A DNA stretch of 5,933 bases, from NCBI GenBank assembly GCA_030630935.1, contig DAOVMD010000215.1, positions 1-5,933 on the forward strand, written 5' to 3'. A program made the position numbers and the translations under genes. The DNA is from Candidatus Mcinerneyibacteriota bacterium. Its GTDB lineage: Bacteria > AUK180 > JAQVHJ01. Positions within the stretch are counted from its first letter, which is position 1. Every line of letters begins with the position of its first letter. Positions 1 through 5,888 of the stretch are shown here, piece after piece. The notes below the pieces were generated by a model. It had not been told where the DNA came from and did not search any database. It saw only the letters and a list, made by a program, of their open reading frames with translations.

Positions 1-97
1 CCCAACTGGATTCTATCATATTAGTAACACTCTTTGGTAGATTAGTCAAAAATGATATTAACTTTATCTGTTTATGATTTGTATTTTCTTTAAACAT
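1..97 (-). CDS. Transposase N-terminus (partial, cut by window edge), IS1182-like
   Basis: On the minus strand an ATG at 97-95 opens a frame that runs without a stop to the window edge, giving 32 complete codons. The product begins MFKENTNHKQIKLISF and continues through a 'LPKSV' motif to a 'SSW' triplet. From memory this resembles the start of DDE transposases of the IS1182-like group, which begin with a short polar segment, then 'LP..' and 'SW' just before the first conserved block. The catalytic DDE residues would lie outside the window and cannot be checked. Support for a real gene is good: GGGAG sits 7 bases upstream of the ATG and a near-perfect promoter precedes it at the expected distance. 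The presence of a gene start is fairly certain; the family assignment rests on about 30 residues and is moderate. Confidence 0.6.
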   Translation of the reverse strand, partial: MFKENTNHKQIKLISFLTNLPKSVTNMIESSW

Positions 98-104
98 CGT
101 TTTA

Positions 105-109
105 CTCCC
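105..109 (-). promoter_or_regulatory. Ribosome binding site of the transposase
   Basis: GGGAG on the minus strand (109-105) lies 7 bases upstream of the ATG at 97-95. It fixes this ATG as the start of the partial transposase frame. Confidence 0.65.
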
Positions 110-135
110 ATAGTTTCAACGTTTACGACACTTAT

Positions 136-164
136 ATTATACCATATTTGTCGATTTATTTCAA
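136..164 (-). promoter_or_regulatory. Sigma-70-type promoter of the minus-strand transposase
   Basis: Reading the minus strand, a -35 box TTGAAA (164-159) is followed by exactly 17 bases and a consensus -10 box TATAAT (141-136). Transcription would start near 129, leaving a leader of about 30 bases before the ATG at 97. The match and spacing are close to ideal, and the promoter points into the transposase frame. Confidence 0.75.
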
Positions 165-229
165 GTGATTTGTGCTCAAAAATTAAAATTTTTACAAAAT
201 TTGACTTTTTGCAGGAAGTTCAAATATCA

Positions 230-522
230 TTAATAAATTATCTAAAATTTACATATTGGCATTCTATGAGATAGCTTTTTATAAAAATTACTAAAGAATA
301 TATGATTTTTAAAAATATCCTTAAATCAAGGGAAATATTAAAAGTTAATAAATTGACAGATTCTATAATTATTTACTCAAGTTCGCACATAGAGAAGGTT
401 TAACAGTGATAGGTTCTTATGATCCCCAAAGAATGAATTATACAGGTAATGACTTTTATGATGGTATGCATCTTAAAAAGGAGAAGATAAATTTATTATT
501 TAGAGGGATATCTATTGATTAG
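230..522 (+). pseudogene. Decayed C-terminus of an SGNH/GDSL-type hydrolase-like protein
   Basis: From 352 to the TAG at 520-522 one frame is open for 56 codons and reads like a real protein end: 'FYNYLLKFAHREGL', 'VIGSYDP', then 'NDFYDGMHLKKE'. The D-G-M-H stretch (codons at 460-471) fits the Asp-x-x-His block that carries the catalytic Asp and His in SGNH/GDSL hydrolases and related polysaccharide-linked proteins. The frame is blocked upstream by TAA TAA at 346-351. A second frame supplies a plausible continuation (302-361, 'NILKSREILKVNKLTD') that would join the first through a one-base frame change near 358-361. Further back the same second frame ('NYLKFTYWHSMR', 236-271) is broken by a TAG at 272-274. 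This looks like a gene truncated at or near the IS end and then degraded. The part after 352 is the firm part; the part before 302 is speculative. Confidence 0.5.
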
Positions 523-533
523 GAAGCATCCTC

Positions 534-566
534 TGCATCAGGAAAATCAAAGATTTACCTGATGCA
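534..566. repeat. Long near-perfect stem-loop after the gene remnant
   Basis: TGCATCAGG (534-542) pairs with CCTGATGCA (558-566). After a single A/A mismatch (543/557), AAATC (544-548) pairs with GATTT (552-556), leaving a loop of three A residues. This makes 14 base pairs in 33 bases. It lies 11 bases after the TAG of the broken hydrolase-like gene, so it may be its old terminator, but no T-run follows directly. It could also be a palindromic repeat in its own right. Confidence 0.65.
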
Positions 567-645
567 CTCCATATTAAGTAAACAACTGTTTTTTATTAAC
601 AGATTACTGCAGTCAAGCCCTTTGAACTTTCCAGGACGCAGGCTA

Positions 646-675
646 GATTTTGCTTCGCTGCGATGCGCAATGACA
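646..675. repeat. Extragenic palindromic repeat, copy A (CGCAATGACA type)
   Basis: This unit begins near GATTTTGCTTCGC and ends with CGCAATGACA (666-675). TTGC (650-653) pairs with GCAA (667-670) to close a hairpin. The same ten-base ending recurs exactly at 788-797. GC-rich units of this form, with a TTCGC or TACGC core and a CGCAATGAC end, are familiar as dispersed intergenic repeats in many bacterial genomes. Confidence 0.65.
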
Positions 676-718
676 CAGAACCACGCGCTTCGCTAGGGTT
701 CTGTGCACCGCAAATGAC
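674..718. repeat. Hairpin repeat between copies A and C, with degenerate CGCAAATGAC end
   Basis: CACAGAACC (674-682) pairs perfectly over nine bases with GGTTCTGTG (697-705). An inner mini-stem is formed by GCG (685-687) and CGC (691-693). The unit is followed by CGCAAATGAC (709-718), which differs from the CGCAATGAC ending of its neighbours by one extra A. It looks like a third, rearranged unit of the same repeat, inserted into or grown from copy A. Confidence 0.6.
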
Positions 719-724
719 GTTTTT

Positions 725-761
725 CCCTGTAAGCAGGGTTTATAAAAGGGAGCTTGCTCCC
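725..761. repeat. Paired short hairpins, possible weak bidirectional terminator
   Basis: Two hairpins sit side by side. CCCTG (725-729) pairs with CAGGG (734-738) and is followed on the plus strand by TTTAT. GGGAGC (748-753) pairs with GCTCCC (756-761) and is followed on the minus strand by TTTTAT. Each could act as a weak Rho-independent terminator in one direction. Since they lie inside the extragenic repeat cluster, they may simply be repeat parts. The inverted repeats are certain; termination is a guess. Confidence 0.5.
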
Positions 762-797
762 GGATTGCAGCGGTCACTACGCTCCATCGCAATGACA
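762..797. repeat. Extragenic palindromic repeat, copy C (CGCAATGACA type)
   Basis: ATTGC (764-768) pairs with GCAAT (789-793), and AGCG (769-772) pairs with CGCT (780-783) across a five-base bulge. The unit ends in CGCAATGACA (788-797), identical to the end of copy A. It is the last repeat before the promoter of the MEMO-AMMECR1 operon, about 35 bases upstream of its -35 box. Confidence 0.65.
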
Positions 798-832
798 AAT
801 AGCATCCATGTATACAAGCAGTCTTATATTTA

Positions 833-861
833 TTGACTTAAATTATTTAATATGTTATACT
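833..861 (+). promoter_or_regulatory. Strong sigma-70-type promoter of the two-gene operon
   Basis: The -35 box TTGACT (833-838) is separated by exactly 17 bases from the -10 box TATACT (856-861). A TG at 853-854, one base before the -10 box, adds an extended -10 element. Transcription should start near 868, giving a leader of only about 22 bases that carries the Shine-Dalgarno sequence. The leader is too short for a riboswitch, and I see no clear operator palindrome over the promoter. Confidence 0.75.
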
Positions 862-872
862 TATTATATAAG

Positions 873-880
873 AAAGGAGG
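873..880 (+). promoter_or_regulatory. Shine-Dalgarno sequence of the MEMO-AMMECR1 gene
   Basis: AAAGGAGG at 873-880 lies 9 bases before the ATG at 890. It is a near-complete anti-16S match and decides the start. An in-frame TAA at 869-871 rules out any longer N-terminus. Confidence 0.85.
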
Positions 881-889
881 AGAGTAATT

Positions 890-2401
890 ATGAGAAGAGA
901 ATATTTTTTAATTATTATCGTAAGTATATTATGTGCATTAATACCAACCCATACAGGAGGTGCTGTAGTGGGAGACACGTGTGAACCAGTTGTAGCTGGT
1001 CAGTTTTACCCGGGGACTGAGACTGAATTGAAGGAGATGATTAATAAGTTAAAGGATGCAGTCCCGGAAAATGTATTATTTCAAGGTCGACCTGTTGTAT
1101 TATTCTCTCCGCATGCAGGATATGTATATTCAGGTAATACTGCAGCATTTGGCTTTTATCAGATTCGAAATTTTAAGATTAAAACATTTATTATAATTGG
1201 TCCTACTCATAGAGTTCCGCTGAAGAAAGCATCAGTTGGAAATTTTAAATATTTCAAAACGCCCTTAGGTAAAGTTGAAGTAGATGTTGAGTTAGCAAAT
1301 AGAATAATAGATAAGGATAAGACCAAGTTTGATTTTAATTCCACTGCGTTTTTATATGAGCATTCAGTTGAAGTTCAAGTACCCTTTATCCAAAGTTTTT
1401 TTCCGGGGTCTAAGATAATACCCATTGTAATGCCGCAGGATATAGAAGTTGTTAAGGCACTTTCAACAGCGTTAACGGAAGTTATCGGTAAGCGGGAAGA
1501 TATCTTAATTATTGCGAGTACGGACATGTCTCATTTTCACAATTCCAAGAAGGCAATAGAGATGGATAAGAAAGCATTAAAACTTATTAAAGATCTTGAT
1601 TACGTTGGTTTAATTAAAAGCACGAAAGCCGGGGAATGTGAACTCTGCGGCTTGGCTCCTGTCCTTACAGCAATTTTAACTGCGAAGTCTTTGGGAGCCG
1701 GGAATGTAAAGATATTTCAATATACACATTCCGGAATTGTATCAGGTGATAACAAGCGTGTCGTCGGTTATTTTTCCGGAGTAATATCTAAAACTATTGA
1801 TACAAAGGAGGAGTCGAAGGATATGATTCTAAATGATAAACAAAAAAAAGAAGTTTTAAAGATAGCCAGGGAAACGATCGAGACTTACCTTAAAACAGGA
1901 AAGGAACCTGATTTTAATATTACGGATTCGAAACTGAAAGAGAAGTACGGATGTTTTGTAACATTGCATAAAAATAAAAATCTACGCGGTTGTATTGGTC
2001 ATTTTGAAGCTGACACCGCACTTCATGAAATTGTAATGAAGATGGCGATTCAAGCATCTTTACATGATCCGAGATTCCCAGCAGTTAAACTAAGTGAAAT
2101 GAAGGATATCGAGATAGAGATTTCTGTTCTTTCACCGCTTAAAGAAACGGATTCACCTCTTTCAATAAAGAAAGACGTTCATGGAATTTATATTCAGGAG
2201 AAAGGCGGGTATCGCGGGGGGACATATCTTCCGCAGGTCTGGAGTGAGCATTTTTCAGATAAGGATGCTGAATATTTCTGGGGACATCTATGCAAGTTCA
2301 AGGCCGGTTTTCCATCAGATGCCTGGAAAAAACCTGAGAAATATAAAATCATGATTTATAGTGCAGAGGTTTTCTCTGAAGGAGAACTTTTAGATAAGTA
2401 A
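890..2401 (+). CDS. Exported MEMO-AMMECR1 fusion (AmmeMemoRadiSam proteins B and A)
   Basis: This 503-residue protein joins two families that usually occur as separate partners. Residues 1-25 look like an export signal: a basic start (Arg2, Arg3), a hydrophobic core at 6-18 and small residues around Gly23-Ala25. Residues 34-300 form a MEMO domain (relative of class III extradiol dioxygenases) with AGQFYP (36-41), PHAGY (74-78), GPTH (104-107), EHSVEVQ (157-163), STDMSHF (210-216) and CGLAP (253-257). By comparison with human MEMO1 the metal-site residues His75, His107 and Cys253 are kept, as are Asp212 and His215. Residues 316-497 form an AMMECR1 domain with LRGCIG (365-370), HDPRFP (392-397) and LPQV (447-450). 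Both domains appear intact and full length. The biochemical role of the AmmeMemoRadiSam set is not settled; the usual radical SAM partner is not visible here. The gene has its own promoter and strong ribosome binding site and precedes the DUF4175-like gene by 6 bases. Domain calls are firm; export is a prediction. Confidence 0.92.
   Translation: MRREYFLIIIVSILCALIPTHTGGAVVGDTCEPVVAGQFYPGTETELKEMINKLKDAVPENVLFQGRPVVLFSPHAGYVYSGNTAAFGFYQIRNFKIKTFIIIGPTHRVPLKKASVGNFKYFKTPLGKVEVDVELANRIIDKDKTKFDFNSTAFLYEHSVEVQVPFIQSFFPGSKIIPIVMPQDIEVVKALSTALTEVIGKREDILIIASTDMSHFHNSKKAIEMDKKALKLIKDLDYVGLIKSTKAGECELCGLAPVLTAILTAKSLGAGNVKIFQYTHSGIVSGDNKRVVGYFSGVISKTIDTKEESKDMILNDKQKKEVLKIARETIETYLKTGKEPDFNITDSKLKEKYGCFVTLHKNKNLRGCIGHFEADTALHEIVMKMAIQASLHDPRFPAVKLSEMKDIEIEISVLSPLKETDSPLSIKKDVHGIYIQEKGGYRGGTYLPQVWSEHFSDKDAEYFWGHLCKFKAGFPSDAWKKPEKYKIMIYSAEVFSEGELLDK
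1806..1825 (+). promoter_or_regulatory. Possible internal translation start for a free AMMECR1 domain
   Basis: Within the MEMO-AMMECR1 gene, AGGAGGAG (1806-1813) is followed after 9 bases by an in-frame ATG (1823-1825), codon 312. This falls in the charged linker between the two domains. Initiation here would give a 192-residue protein, the normal size of a stand-alone AMMECR1, and it would lack the export signal. The purine run also encodes Lys-Glu-Glu, so it may be chance. It may instead be the relic of a formerly separate AMMECR1 gene. Confidence 0.35.
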
Positions 2402-2407
2402 ATTATT

Positions 2408-5400
2408 ATGAAAAACTTTTTAAAATTAATCAAACATTTTCAGAGATCAATTATATTTGAACATTTTTTCTCTGGGATAGTTTTCTTTATTATTTCTGTA
2501 GAGACTTCGATACTGTTAAGTTATCTATTTGATTTAAGGTTCACCCGTAATATCGTATTTTTCGGATTTATAATTGGTTTTATATTAGCAGTTACGGAGT
2601 TTGTTTTTTATTTATTAAAGTTCTCATCCAAGTTTCGAGTAGCAAGATTTATTGAGCGGAGGAGTCCGGAACTTAAGGATTATGTTACCTCAACTCTTAC
2701 TCTACCGAAGGTTTCCGGGAAATATTACTCAGAGGTAATAGTAAAAAAAGCAATTGATAATGCAATTAAAAAAATCAAGGAAGTAAACCCATTATATAAA
2801 GTAGGGGAGAAGTCTTTATTATTAAATAAGGTTTCAATCTTAATTATAATTTTATTTTTAATAACATCTATTATAATTCCCTTTGATTCTTATCAGCGTA
2901 TTGAATATTTAATGACCGGCAGGGTTTTTCTGAAACCTAACACTAATATTTTATTATCGAAATACGGCGGGCGGATAATTGAAGGGGAAGATTTCACATT
3001 TCAAATAATCCCCTTGAAACCTGAGCTTAAAAGAGTAATTGTCTATACAAGCGAAATTGATGAGTCCCGTGAAATATTCCGAAGACTTGAGAATGTTGAT
3101 ACAAATATAAAGATTGTGATTCCAAATTGCCGGGAGGACTTTGAATATGAACTTAAAGCTGACGGTCAGGAATTTGGACCGTATCAGGTAAATATTGTTA
3201 AGCGCCCAGAAATAGAAAGTATATCTGTTTTAGTTTCACCACCGAAGTATACAAACATGAAATCTTTTCATTCGAAATCAGGAGATTTAAAGGTTCCTCA
3301 AGGTAGTATTCTGAATATGGAAATTACCTTTAATAAGGAATTGTTAAAAGCTGATTTAAAGAAAATTGGGCTTAGTAATATTAAGAATGGTAAAGTTGAG
3401 AAGAAGCAAGTCCAGTTTGAATTTAAGGTAATCGAAAATTATTCATATCAGATAATTGCATTTGATACAGATGGGATTAGTTTTGAATCTAATATTATGA
3501 ATATTGAGGTTATCCCGGATTCTGCTCCTATTGTAAAACTAACTAAACCCGGGAAGGATCTATCGTTAAAAAGTATTGAAATGAAAATTAAGCTTGAGAT
3601 ATTTACAGAAGATGATTATGGATTGAAAGAAGCACGCCTTGTTTTTTTTATATCTGATCATGATCAAAAATACCAAGTACCACTGAAGACATTCAGGAAT
3701 CAGGAGCAATCCGGGGTGATTACATTTAATTGGCCATTATCAATCTTAGATATTAAGCAGGAAGATTATATAACTTATTATGTCGAAGTATTCGATAATG
3801 CTGATTTATCTAACCGGGGTGTCTCAAAAACCTATACAATTTCATTTAAGAATACAAAGGAACAGATTGAAGAATTTATTTCGGAACAAGACGATATAAT
3901 TACATCACTTGAAAAGATTAAGGAGAAAAGTGAAGCTATTCAGCTTGAACTCAATGCTCTGATGAGAAAGTATGAGCTTCAAAATGAAGATAAGCTGACC
4001 TGGTCTGATAAAAAGAAATTACAGGAACTTTTAGATAGGGAAGAAGAATTGATTACAGAAGCTGCAAAATTACGTGAACAGTTAAAGGAAGCTGAAGAGA
4101 AATTTGATTTTGAATCGGATACTTTTCAGGATACACAGGAGAGGCTCGACAAGGTAAAGGAGTTATTTGATCAGCTACTTGATGAGAAGCTGAAGGAGAT
4201 GATGAATAAACTTAAAGATATGCTGAATAAATCTAATAATTTAGATCTGCAGAAAAAAAATGAACAGCTCAAGATGGATTCGAAAATGCTGCAGATGATG
4301 CTGGATAGAATGATAAAGGAACTGGAGCGTTTGAAACTGGAAAAGACCCTTGAGGAGTTGCTTGTAAAGACCGACGATTTAATAAAAAAGGAAACCGAGA
4401 TTCAGGATAATATTGGTAAGGAGAAAGGGCTTGAGAAGGACCAGGAGAAAATTACAGATGGTATAAAAGAGTTAGAGGAAGATCTTAAGGAATCAATTGA
4501 ATCATTAAAGGAGTCGCAGCCAGAGGTTGTTAAAGATCTCGAAAAAACTCAGGCTAATTCCGATTTTAAAGGAATGCAGAAAGAATCTAAAGACCTGGAA
4601 AATAGTCTAAAGCAAAATCAAAATCAGAAATCTAAACAACAAGCTGGTTCTATGAAGAAAGAGCTTGAGCGGTTAAGAAAGAATTTACGCAGTGATTTAG
4701 ATAATTTAAAGATGCGCGGGAATGAAGGTAAGATAGATTTAATAAATTTACTTATTCGGGACGGGATTGAAAACTCCAGGTATTTAAAAGAACTGAATCA
4801 GCTGATTGAAGATAATCAGTTTAATATTACAAAACATTCCAGTCTTGCGAAGGATGACATATTAAATTCAATAGATATCTTATCCCGGCAGCTGGGGAAT
4901 TATTTAGAATTATTAAGGGAATTAAGTATGTTGACAATAAAACTTGATTCGAAGATGAGTGATAGGATTCGAGCATCAAGAAGGTCGCTTGAGACAGCAT
5001 CTGTGCAATTTTCCTTTGGTAAAGTCAGCCCGAGTAAAATGTTTAATTTGCAGGCATATCGCGGAATTAACCTGACTATCTTAGACTTGATGAAATTAAA
5101 AAATGAAATTCAGTCATGTGCAAGTTGTGACAGCCAGGGTATGGAACAATTATTAAAGATGCTTGAGAAATTATCTAAGAAACAAGGTGACCTAAATGAG
5201 TACCTGGAAAAGCTGGCTGAACAGATGAAGAAGAATCATAAACCCGGACCATCTGAAAAGGAACTATTTGAACAGATGCAAAGGGAGCAGCGAGCAATTA
5301 GAGAAGCTCTTGAGAAATTAAATAAACAGTTACAAGAGATGAAGGATAAGAAAAGACTTCTTGGAGACATGGATAAACTCGGAGATGATATGAAGGATGT

Positions 5401-5683
5401 TGAAAAAAAGATTGCAGAACTTGATATCGGACCTGATACACAGAAAAAACAGAGAAAGATTCTACAACGAATGCTTGATATCCAGAAATCTATTCATCGT
5501 CAGGACTTTGAGAAAAAGAGAAAGGCAGAACTTGCCAGGCAGAAGATGCTGGATATAGAAAAATTAGCACCAAAATTAAAAGAGAGTGAATTATTTTTAG
5601 ATTTTGAAAGTTTCTGGAATGAGAATTATCCCGAGATATATAAAGAATATTTGAAGTCATACTTCGAGAATTTAAATCAATGA
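2408..5683 (+). CDS. Large membrane-anchored coiled-coil protein, DUF4175-like
   Basis: This 1091-residue protein has three hydrophobic segments near the N-terminus (about 22-41, 48-71 and 142-159). The basic N-terminus and the Lys/Arg-rich 72-141 loop suggest these lie inside, leaving residues 160-1091 outside the membrane. The loop carries ARFIERRSPELKDYVTS (79-95), a typical feature of DUF4175-type proteins ('IE...PEL.D...S'). Residues 175-480 look beta-rich, with DSAPIV (371-376), EDDYGL (401-406) and YYVEVFDNA (457-465), as in that family's extracytoplasmic repeats. Residues 484-765 are long Lys/Glu/Leu-rich coiled coil. A more mixed helical region spans about 770-900, and a second coiled coil about 910-1055 includes ILQRMLDIQKSIHRQDF (1018-1034). 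A Cys-x-x-Cys (904-907) interrupts it. The function is unknown; relatives are often found near MoxR/DUF58/von Willebrand-type envelope gene sets, none of which is in this window. The ATG is forced: in-frame TAA lies 6 bases upstream. No good Shine-Dalgarno precedes it, so coupling to the upstream gene is likely. Confidence 0.75.
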   Translation: MKNFLKLIKHFQRSIIFEHFFSGIVFFIISVETSILLSYLFDLRFTRNIVFFGFIIGFILAVTEFVFYLLKFSSKFRVARFIERRSPELKDYVTSTLTLPKVSGKYYSEVIVKKAIDNAIKKIKEVNPLYKVGEKSLLLNKVSILIIILFLITSIIIPFDSYQRIEYLMTGRVFLKPNTNILLSKYGGRIIEGEDFTFQIIPLKPELKRVIVYTSEIDESREIFRRLENVDTNIKIVIPNCREDFEYELKADGQEFGPYQVNIVKRPEIESISVLVSPPKYTNMKSFHSKSGDLKVPQGSILNMEITFNKELLKADLKKIGLSNIKNGKVEKKQVQFEFKVIENYSYQIIAFDTDGISFESNIMNIEVIPDSAPIVKLTKPGKDLSLKSIEMKIKLEIFTEDDYGLKEARLVFFISDHDQKYQVPLKTFRNQEQSGVITFNWPLSILDIKQEDYITYYVEVFDNADLSNRGVSKTYTISFKNTKEQIEEFISEQDDIITSLEKIKEKSEAIQLELNALMRKYELQNEDKLTWSDKKKLQELLDREEELITEAAKLREQLKEAEEKFDFESDTFQDTQERLDKVKELFDQLLDEKLKEMMNKLKDMLNKSNNLDLQKKNEQLKMDSKMLQMMLDRMIKELERLKLEKTLEELLVKTDDLIKKETEIQDNIGKEKGLEKDQEKITDGIKELEEDLKESIESLKESQPEVVKDLEKTQANSDFKGMQKESKDLENSLKQNQNQKSKQQAGSMKKELERLRKNLRSDLDNLKMRGNEGKIDLINLLIRDGIENSRYLKELNQLIEDNQFNITKHSSLAKDDILNSIDILSRQLGNYLELLRELSMLTIKLDSKMSDRIRASRRSLETASVQFSFGKVSPSKMFNLQAYRGINLTILDLMKLKNEIQSCASCDSQGMEQLLKMLEKLSKKQGDLNEYLEKLAEQMKKNHKPGPSEKELFEQMQREQRAIREALEKLNKQLQEMKDKKRLLGDMDKLGDDMKDVEKKIAELDIGPDTQKKQRKILQRMLDIQKSIHRQDFEKKRKAELARQKMLDIEKLAPKLKESELFLDFESFWNENYPEIYKEYLKSYFENLNQ

Positions 5684-5686
5684 AAC

Positions 5687-5714
5687 AGAGAACTGAGAGC
5701 AGAGAACAGAGAGC
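5687..5714. repeat. Two-copy 14-base tandem repeat just after the operon
   Basis: AGAGAACTGAGAGC (5687-5700) is followed directly by AGAGAACAGAGAGC (5701-5714), identical at 13 of 14 positions. It begins four bases after the TGA of the DUF4175-like gene. It forms no hairpin and no T-run follows, so it does not look like a terminator. Confidence 0.75.
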
Positions 5715-5763
5715 AGTCGTTTTATAGATTATAGAGAGAAGAAAAACATGCTTCTTTTGATCT

Positions 5764-5779
5764 CACAGGAAAATCTGTG
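5764..5779. repeat. Small stem-loop downstream of the operon
   Basis: CACAG (5764-5768) pairs with CTGTG (5775-5779), extendable by one G/T pair to leave a loop of AAAA. There is no following T-run. A weaker AGAAG/CTTCT pairing at 5737-5755 lies just upstream and is followed by TTT. Neither is a convincing terminator, so where the operon transcript ends is unclear. Confidence 0.4.
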
Positions 5780-5840
5780 TTGGAGTTTAGCTTCCGTTAT
5801 ATTTAAACACCTATTTTATATCTTTGAAAAACTTTTAACT

Positions 5841-5867
5841 ACTGAACACACTGAACACGCTGATAAA
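5841..5867. repeat. 9-base tandem repeat, ACTGAACAC type
   Basis: Two exact copies of ACTGAACAC (5841-5849, 5850-5858) are followed by a diverged third copy, GCTGATAAA (5859-5867). It is short, non-coding and of the kind that recurs in intergenic DNA of repeat-rich environmental bacteria. Confidence 0.7.
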
Positions 5868-5888
5868 AGCAAAAAACAAATTTTAACA

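Larger units (their letters stand above)
1..224 (-). mobile_element. End of an insertion sequence (5' end of transposase side)
   Basis: This stretch combines the transposase start, its promoter and about 60 bases of AT-rich leader. The outer boundary is uncertain. I place it tentatively at an imperfect inverted repeat at 200-224 (TTTGACTT at 200-207 against AAGTTCAAA at 216-224), because coding-like remnants of another gene appear just beyond it. The other IS end is outside the window, so terminal repeats and a target duplication cannot be confirmed. Confidence 0.45.

Noticed and set aside
74-274. A 66-codon plus-strand open frame beginning at an ATG
   Set aside because: It has no ribosome binding site, is AT-driven in composition, and covers the promoter and start of the well-supported minus-strand transposase. 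Only its last dozen codons may belong to the degraded hydrolase-like gene.
302-403. Short plus-strand frame ATG to TAA (33 residues) as an independent small gene
   Set aside because: No ribosome binding site precedes it, and its first 20 codons read better as the frameshifted continuation of the hydrolase-like remnant.
534-797. CRISPR array suggested by repeated CGCAATGACA and hairpins
   Set aside because: The units are palindromic, unequal in spacing (two exact copies 122 bases apart) and lack regular unique spacers. They fit extragenic palindromic repeats.
862-889. Riboswitch or leader attenuator before the MEMO-AMMECR1 gene
   Set aside because: The predicted start of transcription leaves only about 22 bases before the ATG, enough for the Shine-Dalgarno but not for a structured element.
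904-916. Lipoprotein signal around Cys15 of the MEMO-AMMECR1 protein
   Set aside because: The residues before Cys15 are Ser-Ile-Leu, which do not fit a lipobox with a small residue just before the cysteine, and the cysteine lies inside the hydrophobic core.
3857-5563. SMC, Rad50 or other coiled-coil ATPase identity for the second gene
   Set aside because: There is no Walker A or signature motif, and the three N-terminal membrane segments and the beta-rich region fit a DUF4175-type membrane protein. Any coiled coil would give superficial similarity.
5737-5758. Rho-independent terminator of the operon
   Set aside because: The AGAAG/CTTCT stem is only five base pairs, AT-rich and with a 9-base loop; the following T residues are few. 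I do not consider it a supported terminator.
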